A stretch of 64,000 nt of DNA from Neurospora tetraspora (GCF_033439725.1 NW_026944389.1:1240001-1304000), one strand, 5' to 3'; positions 50,526-61,317 are shown, counted from the first letter of the stretch. Numbers and translations are program-made. Notes: generated by a model from the letters alone, not told the origin.

Positions 50526-50773
50526 ACAGGGGTTTGGATGACTGAGGCAAAAATGCCGCCGCCGTGTCTAGAAACGTTTTCATCGCCTTCGCACACGCCA
50601 AGCTCACCGTTCCACCCACTCATGCCAAGCCCAGCTGAGGCCATGAAGCAGAGCTGAACGTAGGGGATGCCGGATTCGTTGGTGCACAGGCTCCATCCAG
50701 CGGGGTTTGGTAGCTTATCCTTTTGAGGGATGCTGCACGAACCATCGGGGGAGTTAATGCAATATGACCATTG
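50504..50773 (-). pseudogene. C-terminal fragment of an unknown cysteine-containing protein
   Basis: A 90-codon open frame on the minus strand reads as a compact, composition-balanced polypeptide with five cysteines (WSYC, GSCS, SLC, QLC, GVC) and ends at TAA 50504-50506. It has no ATG near its beginning. The codon just upstream is TGA (50774-50776), and the sequence upstream of that belongs to a retrotransposon. It therefore looks like the terminal exon of a gene cut by the element, or a relic. Function and family are not recognised. The tail overlaps the 5S-like sequence on the other strand. Confidence 0.35.
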
Positions 50774-50799
50774 TCAGTCTGGCAACCTGCCAGACATCA

Positions 50800-51155
50800 A
50801 CTCAAAGCACTAAGCCTATGACACCCACGAATGGGCGTGGAGCCACTGAAGACTTGTTCACTAGATATTTCGCCCCAACAGAGACGTAAATTTAGAAAGG
50901 CAAATGATATCGCAGATCGCTTCAGAGAAATCTTTGACTGGGTTATCATCATGGCGAAGCAAGCGAAGCACTGGTACGAGGCGGGCGCAAACACCAGGCG
51001 TTTGGACACCCCCAAAGTACAAGCCGAGCGACATGGTGTTACTAGAATACGACTGTGACGGCGTGGCCTAGCCACCACCGTGCCTGACACTGGTTTAACG
51101 CCGACCTGGTATGGCTTGTGATGTGTGTAGTTGCACAAGGGGAGGAAAGTGGGAG
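50800..51155 (+). mobile_element. Gypsy-type retrotransposon integrase C-terminus relic with polypurine tract
   Basis: The plus strand reads HPRMGVEP, the motif that follows the FFANYG block of gypsy integrases. An alpha-helical segment (ADRFREIFDWVIIMAKQAKHW) follows. After one frameshift comes YKPSDMVLLEYD, which corresponds to the Y.VGD.V.L motif of the integrase C-terminal domain. A purine-rich tract (AAGGGGAGGAAAGTGGGAG, 51137-51155) directly precedes the presumed LTR, as expected for second-strand priming. The remainder of pol is missing on the left. Confidence 0.6.
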
Positions 51156-51394
51156 TGTATGCCTAGCTGGGAATAAGGGCACTAGTATATCCTACCAAGG
51201 CACGTAACAAGTACGTACAACGTATACTGGTAATTGTATTGGGACCACCAAAAGGCTTCACAGCTATAAAAAGGACAAGAAGACCCAGCTAGCCAGATAA
51301 TTCTGCAGTAAGCAATAAAGGTTGTTCACCACCGAGAATAGTATCTATAATTCGCAAGCGATACTCATTTTATACCTTTTGGCTATACCGAACA
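51156..51394 (+). mobile_element. 3' LTR of the gypsy relic
   Basis: It starts TGTATGCC after the polypurine tract and ends GAACA, giving TG...CA boundaries over about 239 bp. A TATAAAAAGG promoter-like box lies at 51274 and AATAAAGG (polyadenylation-like) near 51313. The right boundary is uncertain by a few bases because no left LTR is present for comparison. It ends about 20 bp from the stop codon of the NLR gene. Confidence 0.6.
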
Positions 51395-51414
51395 GCACCT
51401 GATAGTCTTTACCT

Positions 51415-54400
51415 TCAGCTATCCCATTTAGGCAGATCAGACCTGCCGTTCGTCACACCCGTAGATGAAATCCCTTGCCTTGCTCTTGTCACCATGTTCA
51501 TAAACTCCTTTCCATCATCAATGCTAGTACTTTCGACCCATTCTGGCATGTTAACGTAAGATCTCTTATCTATAACATACCAACTCCACTGCTCATCAAA
51601 GCTACCTCGCAAGAGAAATTTGAATAGTGGTTCAACAAACGGCCTATTAAGAAGAGTAGTGTAAAATTCCTTATATCTTCTTAATAGAGCCTCTGCTAAG
51701 TCGCCTGCACGTTCGGATTCCAGTAACAATGCTAGGGCCGTAAGAACGTCGTTAGATAAACTGGACTGAGCTTGCAAGATACGTAAGGCAGCCAGTCTAA
51801 CAATCCTGTTCTCGTCTCCTAAACGTGCTATTACAGCCGTAATGAGCTCGTCGGATAAGCTCGACTGGGCTTGCAAGACACCTAAGGCAGCCTTTCTAAC
51901 ATCCCAGTCCTCGTCTCCTAAACGTGCTATTACAGCCGTAATGAGCTCGTCGGATAAGCTGGACTGGGCTTGCAAGACACGTAAGGCAGCCAGTCTAACA
52001 TTACTGTCCTCGTCTTCTAAACGTGCTACTACAGCCGTAAGGAGCTCGTCGGATAAGCTGGACTGGGCTTGCAACGCAAGTAAGACATCCCTTTTCCCGG
52101 TTATAAATTCGCCGTCTTCTAGCCAAGAAGTAACCAGGATGACGATGGGTGGCGGGATCGTTGGTCGTGTTGCTACCCCCTTCAAAATTCTGATCTTTTC
52201 ATCGATCCCTACTTCCTGCATGGTGTCCAACAAAGCTGACTCTGGAAATTCCACCTCGCTTGCTAGACGTGTTTTGCCTGTGAATTTGTATTCAAAGAGT
52301 AGCCACTCTTTTAGCTTGACTTCCAGCCTCTTTCGCAGTGACATCTCCGTCGACACTTCACTCAAACAATGCATAACCAGCCGTTGGTGCGTAGGACCTA
52401 ACAAATCATGCGGTTCGTCCTCGATCGCTTGGAAGAACTTCTCTGCCTTGCCCTCGGCATCAAGCAAGCCGGCAACAAAGCGCCATAGGATGTCGTAACG
52501 GGCTGTGTATTTGTTCTCGCCAAGAAACTGGATAGCCTCGATGGGAGTAGGATTTTCATTCTTCTGACCATTGAGTGCCAGGTATTCGAGGGGCTTGTTA
52601 GCCTTCCATTGCCGTACAAAATACCTAGCCGCAAAGTATTCTTGGTAGGTCAGATGTAGAAAGTGATAGGTTCGGTGGCTGGTTTCCATCAAGAAATCTG
52701 ATGTTCGGAGAAAGGAGAGGTGCGGCATGGTCTTACTGGGTAAGAAACCGGGTGAGATGTCGGCAAAGTGGTGCAATATTTGGCTGAGATGTGTTGAGTC
52801 GAATTCAATTGTATCATTCTGCAACCCAGTAAAAGCAAGGATCTCTAGAAACAAAATCTCGGTTGAAACGAGATTTTCAATTTCGGTCCAACCAGACTCT
52901 TGGATGTAAGCTGCTTCCACTAGCTCGTTGTCGTGCTTCTTTCCTAACCGTAGGATATCCTTCTTCCATAGACTTTGATCGATGGCTTGGTAAACATCCG
53001 TCATGGTGTTAAGTTCCGAGCTGGAATTAATACTTCCGTTCCAGGCGAAACAAAGCGCATCTAGCTGGATTGGGATCCGCATAAGGCCTTGGAGAAGGCT
53101 GCGAGCTTTTAGGAATGACTGAACGCGGACAGCTGTGTCTGAGTATTTGGTGAAAACCTTGTTGATATAAGCCTCCACTTGGTTTGGATAAAACCCGATC
53201 GTTTCCAATTCGAGATGCAGGCCAGCCAGAGGCTTGCCGTACGGCCGGGAGGTGATGATGACATTCGGCTGATCTAGCAACACATCAAGGAAGCTAGACA
53301 TACCGCCTTCGCTCAAGCCTTGCGATACCTCATCTAGGCCATCAAGGAGAAATAAAGTCCTGCTCCTCTTCTCCGGTGCATCGAGCAATGTGTTGTATAA
53401 TGCTTGGGCAAGGTCCTCTCTGCAATTCGACATGGAGAAATATTCATGAATAAAGAGGTCGGTAAAGCGGTAATCAGCCCGGCGTCTGTCTTCCAGCTTC
53501 AGATTCCGCAGAGGTACCCAGAGTACGCGGTCGAATAATTCAGTCCATTTGGGCAATTCGCCATGCATGAATGAATAGACAATCTTCTTACACAGAGTAG
53601 TCTTCCCTACTCCAGCGCGTCCTCGAATCAATATTCGTCTTGGTTGTATCTTGCGACCGTCAGGTTCTTCGCGTTCCTTGAAGAGCGATGGTAAGTCGAC
53701 TTGAATTGTTGCATTTGGCGTTTCCACTTTCAATGGAGTGTTGAGTGAAAACGGGGAATATCGCGACGTTAACTCCGTTTTTGTTTGCTTTTCCGAACGG
53801 TCTTTGTTTTCGCCAGTCGACTCTATAATGGAAAGGTTGATGTAACACTGATCCATCGACAGTGACTTGCCTGAGAGCCGTTCAATGTTAAGCCTTTTCT
53901 CCGTATAGACTTTCTCATGTATCCAAGCATCTGCTTGCTTGAGAGGCGTTCCATTACGGATCTTCTCAAGAAATTCTTCAATTTTTCCAGCAACAAGTTT
54001 ATAATCAGTGCATTTATTGCTGTCGAACTTATTCATCAGAACATGGGGCCGACTGAGTGGTAGTGGATTTCGAACAATGTCTAGTCTTGCTGAGGAACTA
54101 TCAACTAGCTGGCAAGCGTTAGTTATAGTACGGGAGACGGTGGTACTTTAGGATTCTTACCGGTTTTCCTTTGAAGAACAAAGCCGGTAGCCAAGGGAAT
54201 AACTTGCGCCACAAACTCGTCCTTCCAAGTTCATAAAAGTTGAATACTAGAAAGGGCCAGTTCGGATGCTGACACAATTGTGTGAATTCGGATACGAGTG
54301 TGCCAAGATCAGAGGTCGAACCCTTCACACTGTCGAGTAGCTTGCTCACTGTTCGGCCGCAGATGAATGCCCATGCGGTCAGACCTGGATCTGCCCAGAA

Positions 54401-55045
54401 CGCTACATCTTCGAACGAAGTCCCTCGAAACGGGGTAGCGAGGAAGATAATGCCACGTGTTGCTTTCCTGAGGCAATAACAGCTCGTGGTGCATTCATGA
54501 TCGGCGGCGGTTGTGAGAGCCCTCATTAAGATGATTCCCCCAAGACAAGAAGCGATAAAGAGGATCGGTCTGTCTCTTGTCTTGTTCTTTGCCAAGAGTT
54601 CTCTGTCGATGCCATCAATTAGGAGCGTAACGATCTCGCCATCAAGCTTCGGGACTAAATCTGAGGGTTGAAGTAGGTCGGCAGGCCAGTCCAAAGTAAA
54701 GATACGTGCCTTTTCTACGTCGACCGGGAGCAAATCGGCTAGCCAATTGACGCTAACGTTGGGATTCCGCCGATCCCGCCATGTCCACGTATCCGGTGAT
54801 TTTGTATCGAGGCCATGGATAGCAATAATGTCAATGTCGGTGTCTCCATTGTCCTTGTTGACTTGATTGAGATGGACGCCTCGCTGCGTGGATCGTGTAG
54901 AATCTGAAGCAGGCTTCGCTAGAGACGACGGTGCGGTACCGGAACCCGCTGGCGCATAGAACCAAAGCCAAGCGGCGGTCGCACAGACAAAAAGACATAA
55001 GACAGTGGTCCATACCGCCAAAGAAATGCCTTCATTAACGTCCAT
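51415..55045 (-). CDS. NLR-type protein: alpha/beta-hydrolase - NACHT - HEAT-like repeats
   Basis: Two exons, 55045-54161 and 54108-51415, encode 1192 residues; the 52 bp intron (GTAAG, CTAAC branch, CCAG) joins what would otherwise look like two genes. N-terminal TM anchor (7-31). The SesB-type hydrolase region has IIAIHGLDTKSPDTW (73-87) and the nucleophile elbow ASCLGG with Cys167 where most relatives have GHSLGG. The NACHT domain has Walker A GRAGVGKTT (458-466), Walker B LFLLDGLDE (547-555), ITSRP (580-584) and the C-terminal HLTYQEYFAARYF block. Residues about 965-1085 are near-identical 33-residue HEAT-like units. Such proteins act in fungal non-self recognition and regulated cell death, with the hydrolase as effector. 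ATG at 55045 was chosen because it precedes the TM; the open frame extends upstream to 55339. An LTR lies against the 3' end. Confidence 0.85.
51740..52085 (-). repeat. Near-identical 99 bp HEAT-like units in the NLR gene
   Basis: Tandem units with a period of exactly 99 bp (common word starting at 51853, 51952 and 52051, with a more diverged copy on the left). Each encodes the LQAQSSLSDEL..AV.ARL core followed by a short variable segment (EDEDSNVRLAA, GDEDWDVRKAA, GDENRIVRLAA). Differences concentrate at a few residues while synonymous positions are largely conserved, the pattern expected from recent duplication or gene conversion. Confidence 0.85.
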
Positions 55046-55930
55046 GGTAATCAAGGTTCGGCTACCGGGAGAGGAGCTTGTACGGCCACGACTGAGAATG
55101 GTACTAGTATATACCCGTACGGCGGATATTGCGTATTGCCCTTTGACAAACGTTAGCGGGGTTACTCCCAAGTGGATATTGCTTTGGCCTTTGTGTTTAA
55201 TAGCGTACATAAAATGTTTGATAGCGCAGATGGAGTGTTTGATACCGATCGCTTCTCGTAGGCAGAGGCTCAAATGCTTGGTGTTAAAAGTCGATATCTC
55301 GATCTGAGGGGTTAGATATGAGGGGTTTGGTGCCCCCAATGTTGACTTGGCTTATGTGCTAGGCTGGAGCCTTTGACTGGGTGTATGTAACCATCGAGAC
55401 TAGCTCGGTTAGGTACACTTTTGGTTGGCCTACCAACGGCGCCAGTAGGTTAGCGATTTGAGACTTGGAGGATTGGTTGTGCCCTATGGTGCATCTGCTG
55501 CTGTAGTTGAAATGATAGCGCGATGGGCTTTAGGCAATGAATTAAACTTTAATGGGCTGGAGGTCCTGTTGCGCGGGTAATGGAGGGTATTTGAAGGGGA
55601 TCTTTTTATTTTTCTTTTGGTATTACGCTCTATCTATATATTTTCTTACTTTTATAAAAGCATCAACCGCGCAGTTGAAGTTCTATTGCAACTACATCGA
55701 CGTAGCTACCACCGACTGAAGACGGGAAACGGCACGAAATACCAACGCCGCGAGCACGATCATTATCACCATAAACGCGATAGCTCCTGAGCCGGACATG
55801 GACCAAAACCCCCCATCAAGTCCAAACCGGATAATATCCTCCGACAGTTCCAAACCTCAAATCCAAATGACGTACAGAACAGTACGTCCTACCAATTGCC
55901 ATCCTCATCATTCACTTCCACTTGACGTCC
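55046..55930. other. Upstream region of the NLR gene
   Basis: About 0.9 kb. The first 290 bp are open in the NLR frame (to a possible ATG at 55339), so a longer N-terminus cannot be excluded. A T-rich/AT-rich stretch lies at 55600-55660. No other gene is seen. Confidence 0.4.
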
Positions 55931-57580
55931 ATGTCCTCGCCGAGCATTAACAGTCCATCCTATCAGGTATCATCAACTCCTTTCCAAACAGCCCTCTTTC
56001 CCCTCTCCTTTACCACCCACTCCACCATCCATTCCACTACCCACCCTCCCTCCTCAACATCCTACACACACTTCTTCCCAGCCTCGCACCGCAACATCCG
56101 CCCTCATGAAGCAATCGACGACCTCGAATCGCTTTACAAAGGCCCTTCGCCCTCTTTTATCGCCCGCGAATTCGACCTCTCCCGGCTACACTCCATTCGC
56201 CATCTGCTCTGGCTAGCCGGGCGTCCGGTACCGCCCCACCCTTTGCACCAACAAGTGCTTATGAATCGGGAGCCGATAGTGACTAAAAAGCTCGACCAAC
56301 ACTTAGTATGGGGAGGAGGCAGGGTGTTTCTGAAGCCTGTCAGCAAGTTTTTGTTTACGAGGGAGTTTTGGACAAGGGAGTTGACATGTAAAGGCAAAGG
56401 GGGCTGTTGAGGAGGAGTGGTGGAGCTGGGTGACGGGGAACGGGAAAGAGAACGGGAAGCAAACGACAATGCACGAAAGAAGGATGACGCGGGAGTATGC
56501 AAACGATGCGAAAGCCGGCAAGCAGCGCTTGGGTTTTTGTTCAGTTATGTTGGTCTGGTGCAAAGGGAGACCGACTTTGATCTCGCCACCGTCAAGGGCC
56601 TCCTCCCGCGCGAAGTAACCTGGGGTCAATGGCGTCTCTTCGTGGACGAGCTGCTCGCCTCGCCAGACGCGATATACAAGAACATCGCCGTTCGGTTCAT
56701 CTACGGCGAATTATGACTGAACCGACTTAACCTCATTTACATGTTCACGCGGGGGCCTTTGTCTCCATTCCCTACGGCCAACACCTTGGGGCTGTTGGTG
56801 TCAGCGGCCTCCCCGGCTCTACGGAAGATTCTCCTGGCCCAATACCATCGTGGTTACACTTACGGTCACCATCAAGCCCCGCCGCCGACTAGTCATAAAC
56901 AGTACTTCCCTGCCACAGCCACTTACGCGTCGGCTCCCAACCCCTACAGCGATCCTACCGCTATTGGTGTAGGCAGTCAAGTTGCTGATTATACGGCAGC
57001 GGGGTACCCGCCGGTGCATGCCATGGCTCATGAGATTGTGGGTATGGTTCCTAGTTGGGGTTCTAGAACAACTACTCCTTATGGCGGTGTATATATGGAC
57101 TCAGCTCCAGAATCTTACGGGGGATATGGCAGCTCGAGCCTCGTCCATTGCCCGGCACCCTATAGTGGTGCCCATTATGGCCACGGAACTCCTACTACAA
57201 CCGAATCCCAGTCCCCCAGCTTTTCCTTCTCCGGTGCTGCGTCCCTACCTACCACTAGTACCGGCGCCGGTCGCTTATTGCCAAACCCCACAGCCGGAAC
57301 CGGTACCTCCCACTCCTCCCTCCCTTATGCCGGCGGCACAGCCATGAAGACCTCTTCCCAACCAGGAGTATCGAGCCCCCCCGCCAATGTCGCTGCTTCT
57401 GCAACTGCCTACGGCGGCTTTGATGGTCTTCCCGCGTCTTACGGATCAGCTAGCACCGTCAGTGCCGGACACACCTCATTGGTCCGCCCCCACTCTACTT
57501 CTATGAATTCGTCTGTTTCGGAAACAAGCACAGGCGCCGGGGAACCTCAAAGCACCTTTGGCAAAGAGGGAGGTCACTGA
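55931..57580 (+). pseudogene. Broken fungal-specific conserved protein with two in-frame UGA codons
   Basis: One frame runs from ATG 55931 to TGA 57578, interrupted only by TGA at 56408-56410 and TGA at 56717-56719. The first 270 codons match a widespread ascomycete family of unknown function: FDLSRLHSIRHLLWLAGRPVPP, then a REPIVTKKLDQHLVW..GR.FLKP block and F.TREFW. After a variable hydrophilic loop holding the first stop come ALGFLFSYVGLV, LLPREVTWGQWR and YGEL-stop-LNRLNLIY, where relatives have GELRL.RLN.IY. The last 280 codons are Gly/Ser/Tyr/Pro-rich and lack the TM end of the family. A CGA-to-TGA transition explains the second stop. A pseudogene is most likely; UGA read-through or sequencing errors are alternatives. 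Confidence 0.6.
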
Positions 57581-59100
57581 CCATTATTTGCATTCGTATC
57601 TGATAAGTGCAGACGATGCGCATTCGCGAGGAGGGAGGATGGGGGTGGTAGGAGGTAGGATGGCCGGAAGGGGACAGTTCGGGCGGGTAACTGGCCCAAC
57701 TCGTGACCTTAATTCGAGTGCCCTCAATAAGTTTTGGCGGCATCAATGGTCGGTCTCCAGTCTCAAACCTCTTTGTTAGCCCGTTGCTTGACTGTCTTTG
57801 GCTTTTTTTGTCCCGCCTCGGTTAGTTTGGTGAGAAAATTTGTGTTGAGAGGAAGGTCGAAATAAGAGTCGGATAACAGCATGACAGGAAGGCGCCCGTC
57901 TCTTCATAATCTCGGCGTCAGCGCAGGAAGGCGCTGTCATCTATATGTTTCTAGGATTGTGGAAGGAATAATGGTTAGGAACAAACTGTTTAAATGATAT
58001 CGAACAACCTTAACTCCTCGTCCTGCTCCTCGTCCTGCTCCGGGGTCTCGGGAGGTTGACGCGGACAAGCATGTCCGGTCCATGGACATGGAGACGGGTA
58101 CTGGGTGCTGAGGCCAAATCTATCCGTATCTGATCTACCCGTCGTCCACTTACACCCACTTGACATGAATTCCATCCTTGCGGTTGTTACGGCACTGGCG
58201 GACAGGGTCTGGGATAGCCAGCACTGGAACTGCTGCGTGCACGTGGAGGATCCACCGCACTGGCCGCACAAGGCTCTGGGTCAAAACCCTAGACCCTGCC
58301 CACACCTTTGCACGTTTTTCTCTTTTCTTCTTTATCTTGTGATTCTAGTATAGACCTGGAATCAACGTGTTAAGCTTGTCTCTCGTGACCACGTCGCTCG
58401 TGACAGCGGTGTTGGTACAGGTGCTCATCAGGGCAGGTTTTTGAGTTCACTATAGAAACCCCATACTACGTTTCAAAAAAAAGTTTTAGAGCGTGCGGCT
58501 TAGCTTACACCGCGAGTGTAACGGCCATGACGAGGCTCGACTAGGATTGGCAGGACTGCGACTTATGCAGCCTTGTATGATAAGATAAGGATTAGCCAAG
58601 TTGGGTATGACTTCTACGCGTCCTGTACCAATATTAGCGGCAACATCCCAACACCCTTTTAGAAGCTACGGGTAGATCCGACCGTCCCATTCAGGCACCA
58701 GGATGTGGGGCAGCTCTTGTCGATTGGCTTGAGAGAGCTGCAGGCTGCGAAACGGGGGTAGCGTTGAGAGCGACGAACCAACCACAGCTCTTGGATCCGA
58801 AGCCGGCAGCCTACAACTCCACTTAGAATATGCACGTGCCCGACTTTTCACTTGTCTGCCTTGACCTACCTCCTTCATCTTCCTGCCGTAACCTGCCTGC
58901 ATTTGGCTGCCTCTTTCATCTGCCTACCTTGCCCTACTTCCTTGGTCCGACTATTCGTCGCTCGGTAAAATCTAACGCCCGCCAATGAGTAGGCTGGGCA
59001 GACAAAAGTAGCTTCGGCGTAGATGTTGTAGCCGCGCTGCTGTTGGTCGTTGGCACCTCCAGACATGTTCAGCGCGTTGGCGCCGGAAAGACCGTTCGTT
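57581..59100. other. Intergenic region
   Basis: About 1.5 kb with no supported gene. A minus-strand ORF at 57990-58271 begins with a cysteine-rich stretch resembling a carbohydrate-binding motif but has no usable start or companion exon. Repeated CTGCCT/TACCT-type words occur at 58855-58935. Confidence 0.4.
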
Positions 59101-59203
59101 TCAAAGAAGGGGAAGATCCTTGTTGTTCAACTCCTTCTTCAAATGCTGGATGTAGATGGTGATCTCTGTAGTCCACCCCATGACCTTACCAAACATGAAT
59201 TGA

Positions 59204-59466
59204 TATCACGGGGCGAGAGGGCACCGTTGAGGTATGGTAAGATATGCGTTGTTGTGCGAAGGAGAGGAAAGGAAGATGTGCGTGGAGGACTGGCTATATG
59301 GGCGAGAGCCCCAGACAGGCCAGTCCGTGCGCGCGCACGTGCAGCTGCACGTAACTGCTGTGCATGTAGCCAGTGCGTGCATGGCTCTGGGCCATGGCAC
59401 CAGCTCTGGACACGGCACATGAGGCAGTCAGTGCAGTGCGACAATGTCACAGGCTAACCCTGTGAC
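59204..59466. mobile_element. 263 bp insertion with short inverted ends
   Basis: It interrupts the pseudogene between codons that are adjacent in the paralogue. AATTGA is duplicated at 59198-59203 and 59467-59472. The ends read TATCACGGGG and, reverse-complemented, GTCACAGGG, forming an imperfect terminal inverted repeat. The right end holds an 8 bp hairpin (GTCACAGG / CCTGTGAC, 59446-59466). No ORF with a known domain is present, so this is a non-autonomous DNA transposon candidate. Confidence 0.6.
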
Positions 59467-59513
59467 AATTGAAGAGTACCTTCAAGGTCTTGGGTAAGCA
59501 TGGTATAGAAGTA

Positions 59514-59770
59514 TGTTACGATCCAATCAAGGATCACTTATGTAAGCCAGACTAGGTAGAACCAACAGACCAATTAGGTAGGACCCGAAGCGTTCGGGTC
59601 CGATATATTCGGGTCCCTGAAGGCCTAGTATATAAGAAGGCCCCGGCCTTCTTATATAGAGGGCTCTTCAGCAAGCAACAGTTTCTACAATCAATCAGTA
59701 CCTTTTGGCTACTACTACCGTTGTTCTTATTCCCAGCGATATACTCTTGTGCTTGTAGTGGTTCATCACA
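59514..59770 (+). mobile_element. Solo LTR (257 bp) with 5 bp target duplication
   Basis: It begins TGTTACGATCC, ends GGTTCATCACA and is flanked by the direct repeat AAGTA at 59509-59513 and 59771-59775. A TATATAAG promoter-like box at 59630, a TATATAAG palindromic stretch around the GGCC centre (59629-59658), and a copia-like overall size support an LTR. Removing it rejoins the pseudogene reading that continues in the paralogue, so it is an insertion. Confidence 0.8.
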
Positions 59771-60214
59771 AAGTAGAGACCAACTTCGTACAACTTCTTG
59801 TCCTTGGACCATAGGGAGACAGAGACCTACAAGTATCCCGTAGTTAGAGTCTCTGGGATAAGTAGACGTTGTGGAAGCGGAGAACTTACCTTATAATCCT
59901 TCGATACTATATTTACAAAACCTGCCTCTTTCATTACGTTTTCTATCATGTTGTTACTGTGCAGATCAATTTCATACCCAGTCTTCCTCCCACCCTCCTG
60001 CCACATGGGGCTCCATTGGCTCAGGGCATGAACCTTATTATTCAAGGAACCATCGTCCGAGAGAGCAGTACCGGAGGCGTCCATATGCTCAATGTAACCG
60101 CCTAGCTTGCAGCACCAGTAAGCCTCCTTATAAAAAGCAGACCAATCCTTGACCGTACCACTAATCCAACGAAGGTGGATGAAGTCGAAGAAATCAGACT
60201 TATAGGCCCATTCC

Positions 60215-60343
60215 TGTCATGGCGGTGGCAGACCACTACGCTAGCCAGCCCATGTCCCAGCAAAAGGGTACAAGTAACCGAAGCTGGCAATTCGGTTGCT
60301 CAAGTGGTCTTATATAGTTGCGACGGATGACCAGGCCGTCACA
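60215..60343. mobile_element. 129 bp MITE-like insertion
   Basis: It interrupts the pseudogene at a point corresponding to an unbroken Lys-Glu-Trp-Ala-Tyr segment of the intact paralogue. ATTCC is duplicated at 60210-60214 and 60344-60348. The ends form imperfect inverted repeats, TGTCATGGC and (reverse complement of the right end) TGTGACGGC. It has no coding capacity. Confidence 0.7.
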
Positions 60344-61317
60344 ATTCCTTATTGTAGTTGTTAATCTCGAAACGGAGATTGGGAGGTATCTAACTGGGTT
60401 GGATGGGCGAGATATCAGTGCCGATGACGTTGCAGTTAGGGAATTCATCGGCAAAATCGATTGCCCACAGCCCTAAATGTCGAGTTAGTATTTAAGGAAC
60501 AACTAAGTACCAAGACAATGCAGAAGGGGAACAACCACCACGACCGTGCAGAAAGTCGGCGTACCTGTGCCTGTGCCAAGATCAATTGCATTCTCGGGAT
60601 TTTTTGGAAGAGGGGCATCATAAAGCCTGCCATCCAGACAAATGGTCATCGCATGATGGCTAAGGTAGGCAATATTTGGTCAGCTGTGAAACCGATGGTG
60701 GGAAGCATGTTTCATTCACAAAATATCCAGCATTTCATTCTGCTTGTCGTCGTTGGGGCCCCTGCATGAATGTTTCGTTAGCGTTGGCTGTTTCCTTCCA
60801 CATGCGCAGTGCTTCATCCATACTCGTCTGGGCTAGAAACGCCTCACAAACCCAATGCAAAGGTCAGACTGGGCGCTTCGAGCCCTGACGAGTAATCCCA
60901 AACAGACTTACCAGTACTCTCCATCCGTTACGCTGTCGCTATGGTAAGTACGGCCGTTCATGGTACGGTATTTGAGGATACTCGAATTAATCGAAGCAGT
61001 CGAGCTCTTGACATCACTTCCAAGGGTCGAATTCCCATCATCTCCCTCCTCTTCCGGAAGTCCCTGTAGCGCGTAAGTAACCAAGGTATGTCAGTAAAAA
61101 TTCCAATTATGATTGGGCTTGTGACCGGGCAACGGGGAACGTGAGAGGGCCGTACCTGTTCAGCTCAGTGAGATCCAGGAAGAGGGCCAGTCGTTTCAGC
61201 AGCGGGAGATGCAGGAGCAGGCGTGAGTTCTCTCGCAGCAGCGGGAGACCGGGATGCAGGACTGGGCGTGGGTGGTTTGGGTGCTGGCGACTGAGCCTTT
61301 TCCGCCGGAGAACTCAT

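Larger units (their letters stand above)
59101..61317 (-). pseudogene. LaeA-like (TAM domain) methyltransferase pseudogene
   Basis: It is a paralogue of the intact gene at 62143-63737, with the same exon order and start (MSSPAEKAQSPAPK) from ATG 61317 to TGA 59101-59103. Recognisable parts include [15 protein letters not shown], the GPND segment, the SAM-binding [17 protein letters not shown] region and C-terminal FMFGKVMGW. Defects: TGA at 61165-61167 and TAG at 60390-60392 (both at Trp codons of the paralogue), a weakened GTGAAT donor after exon 3, and three insertions flanked by short direct repeats (60215-60343, 59514-59770, 59204-59466). The G-to-A type stops may be old RIP damage. It cannot encode a functional enzyme. 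Confidence 0.85.

Noticed and set aside
57990-58271. Possible CBM1-like cysteine motif (CGQCGGSSTC) on the minus strand
   Set aside because: The aromatic residues and cysteine spacing of CBM1 are not complete, there is no start, and no catalytic module or linker lies upstream.
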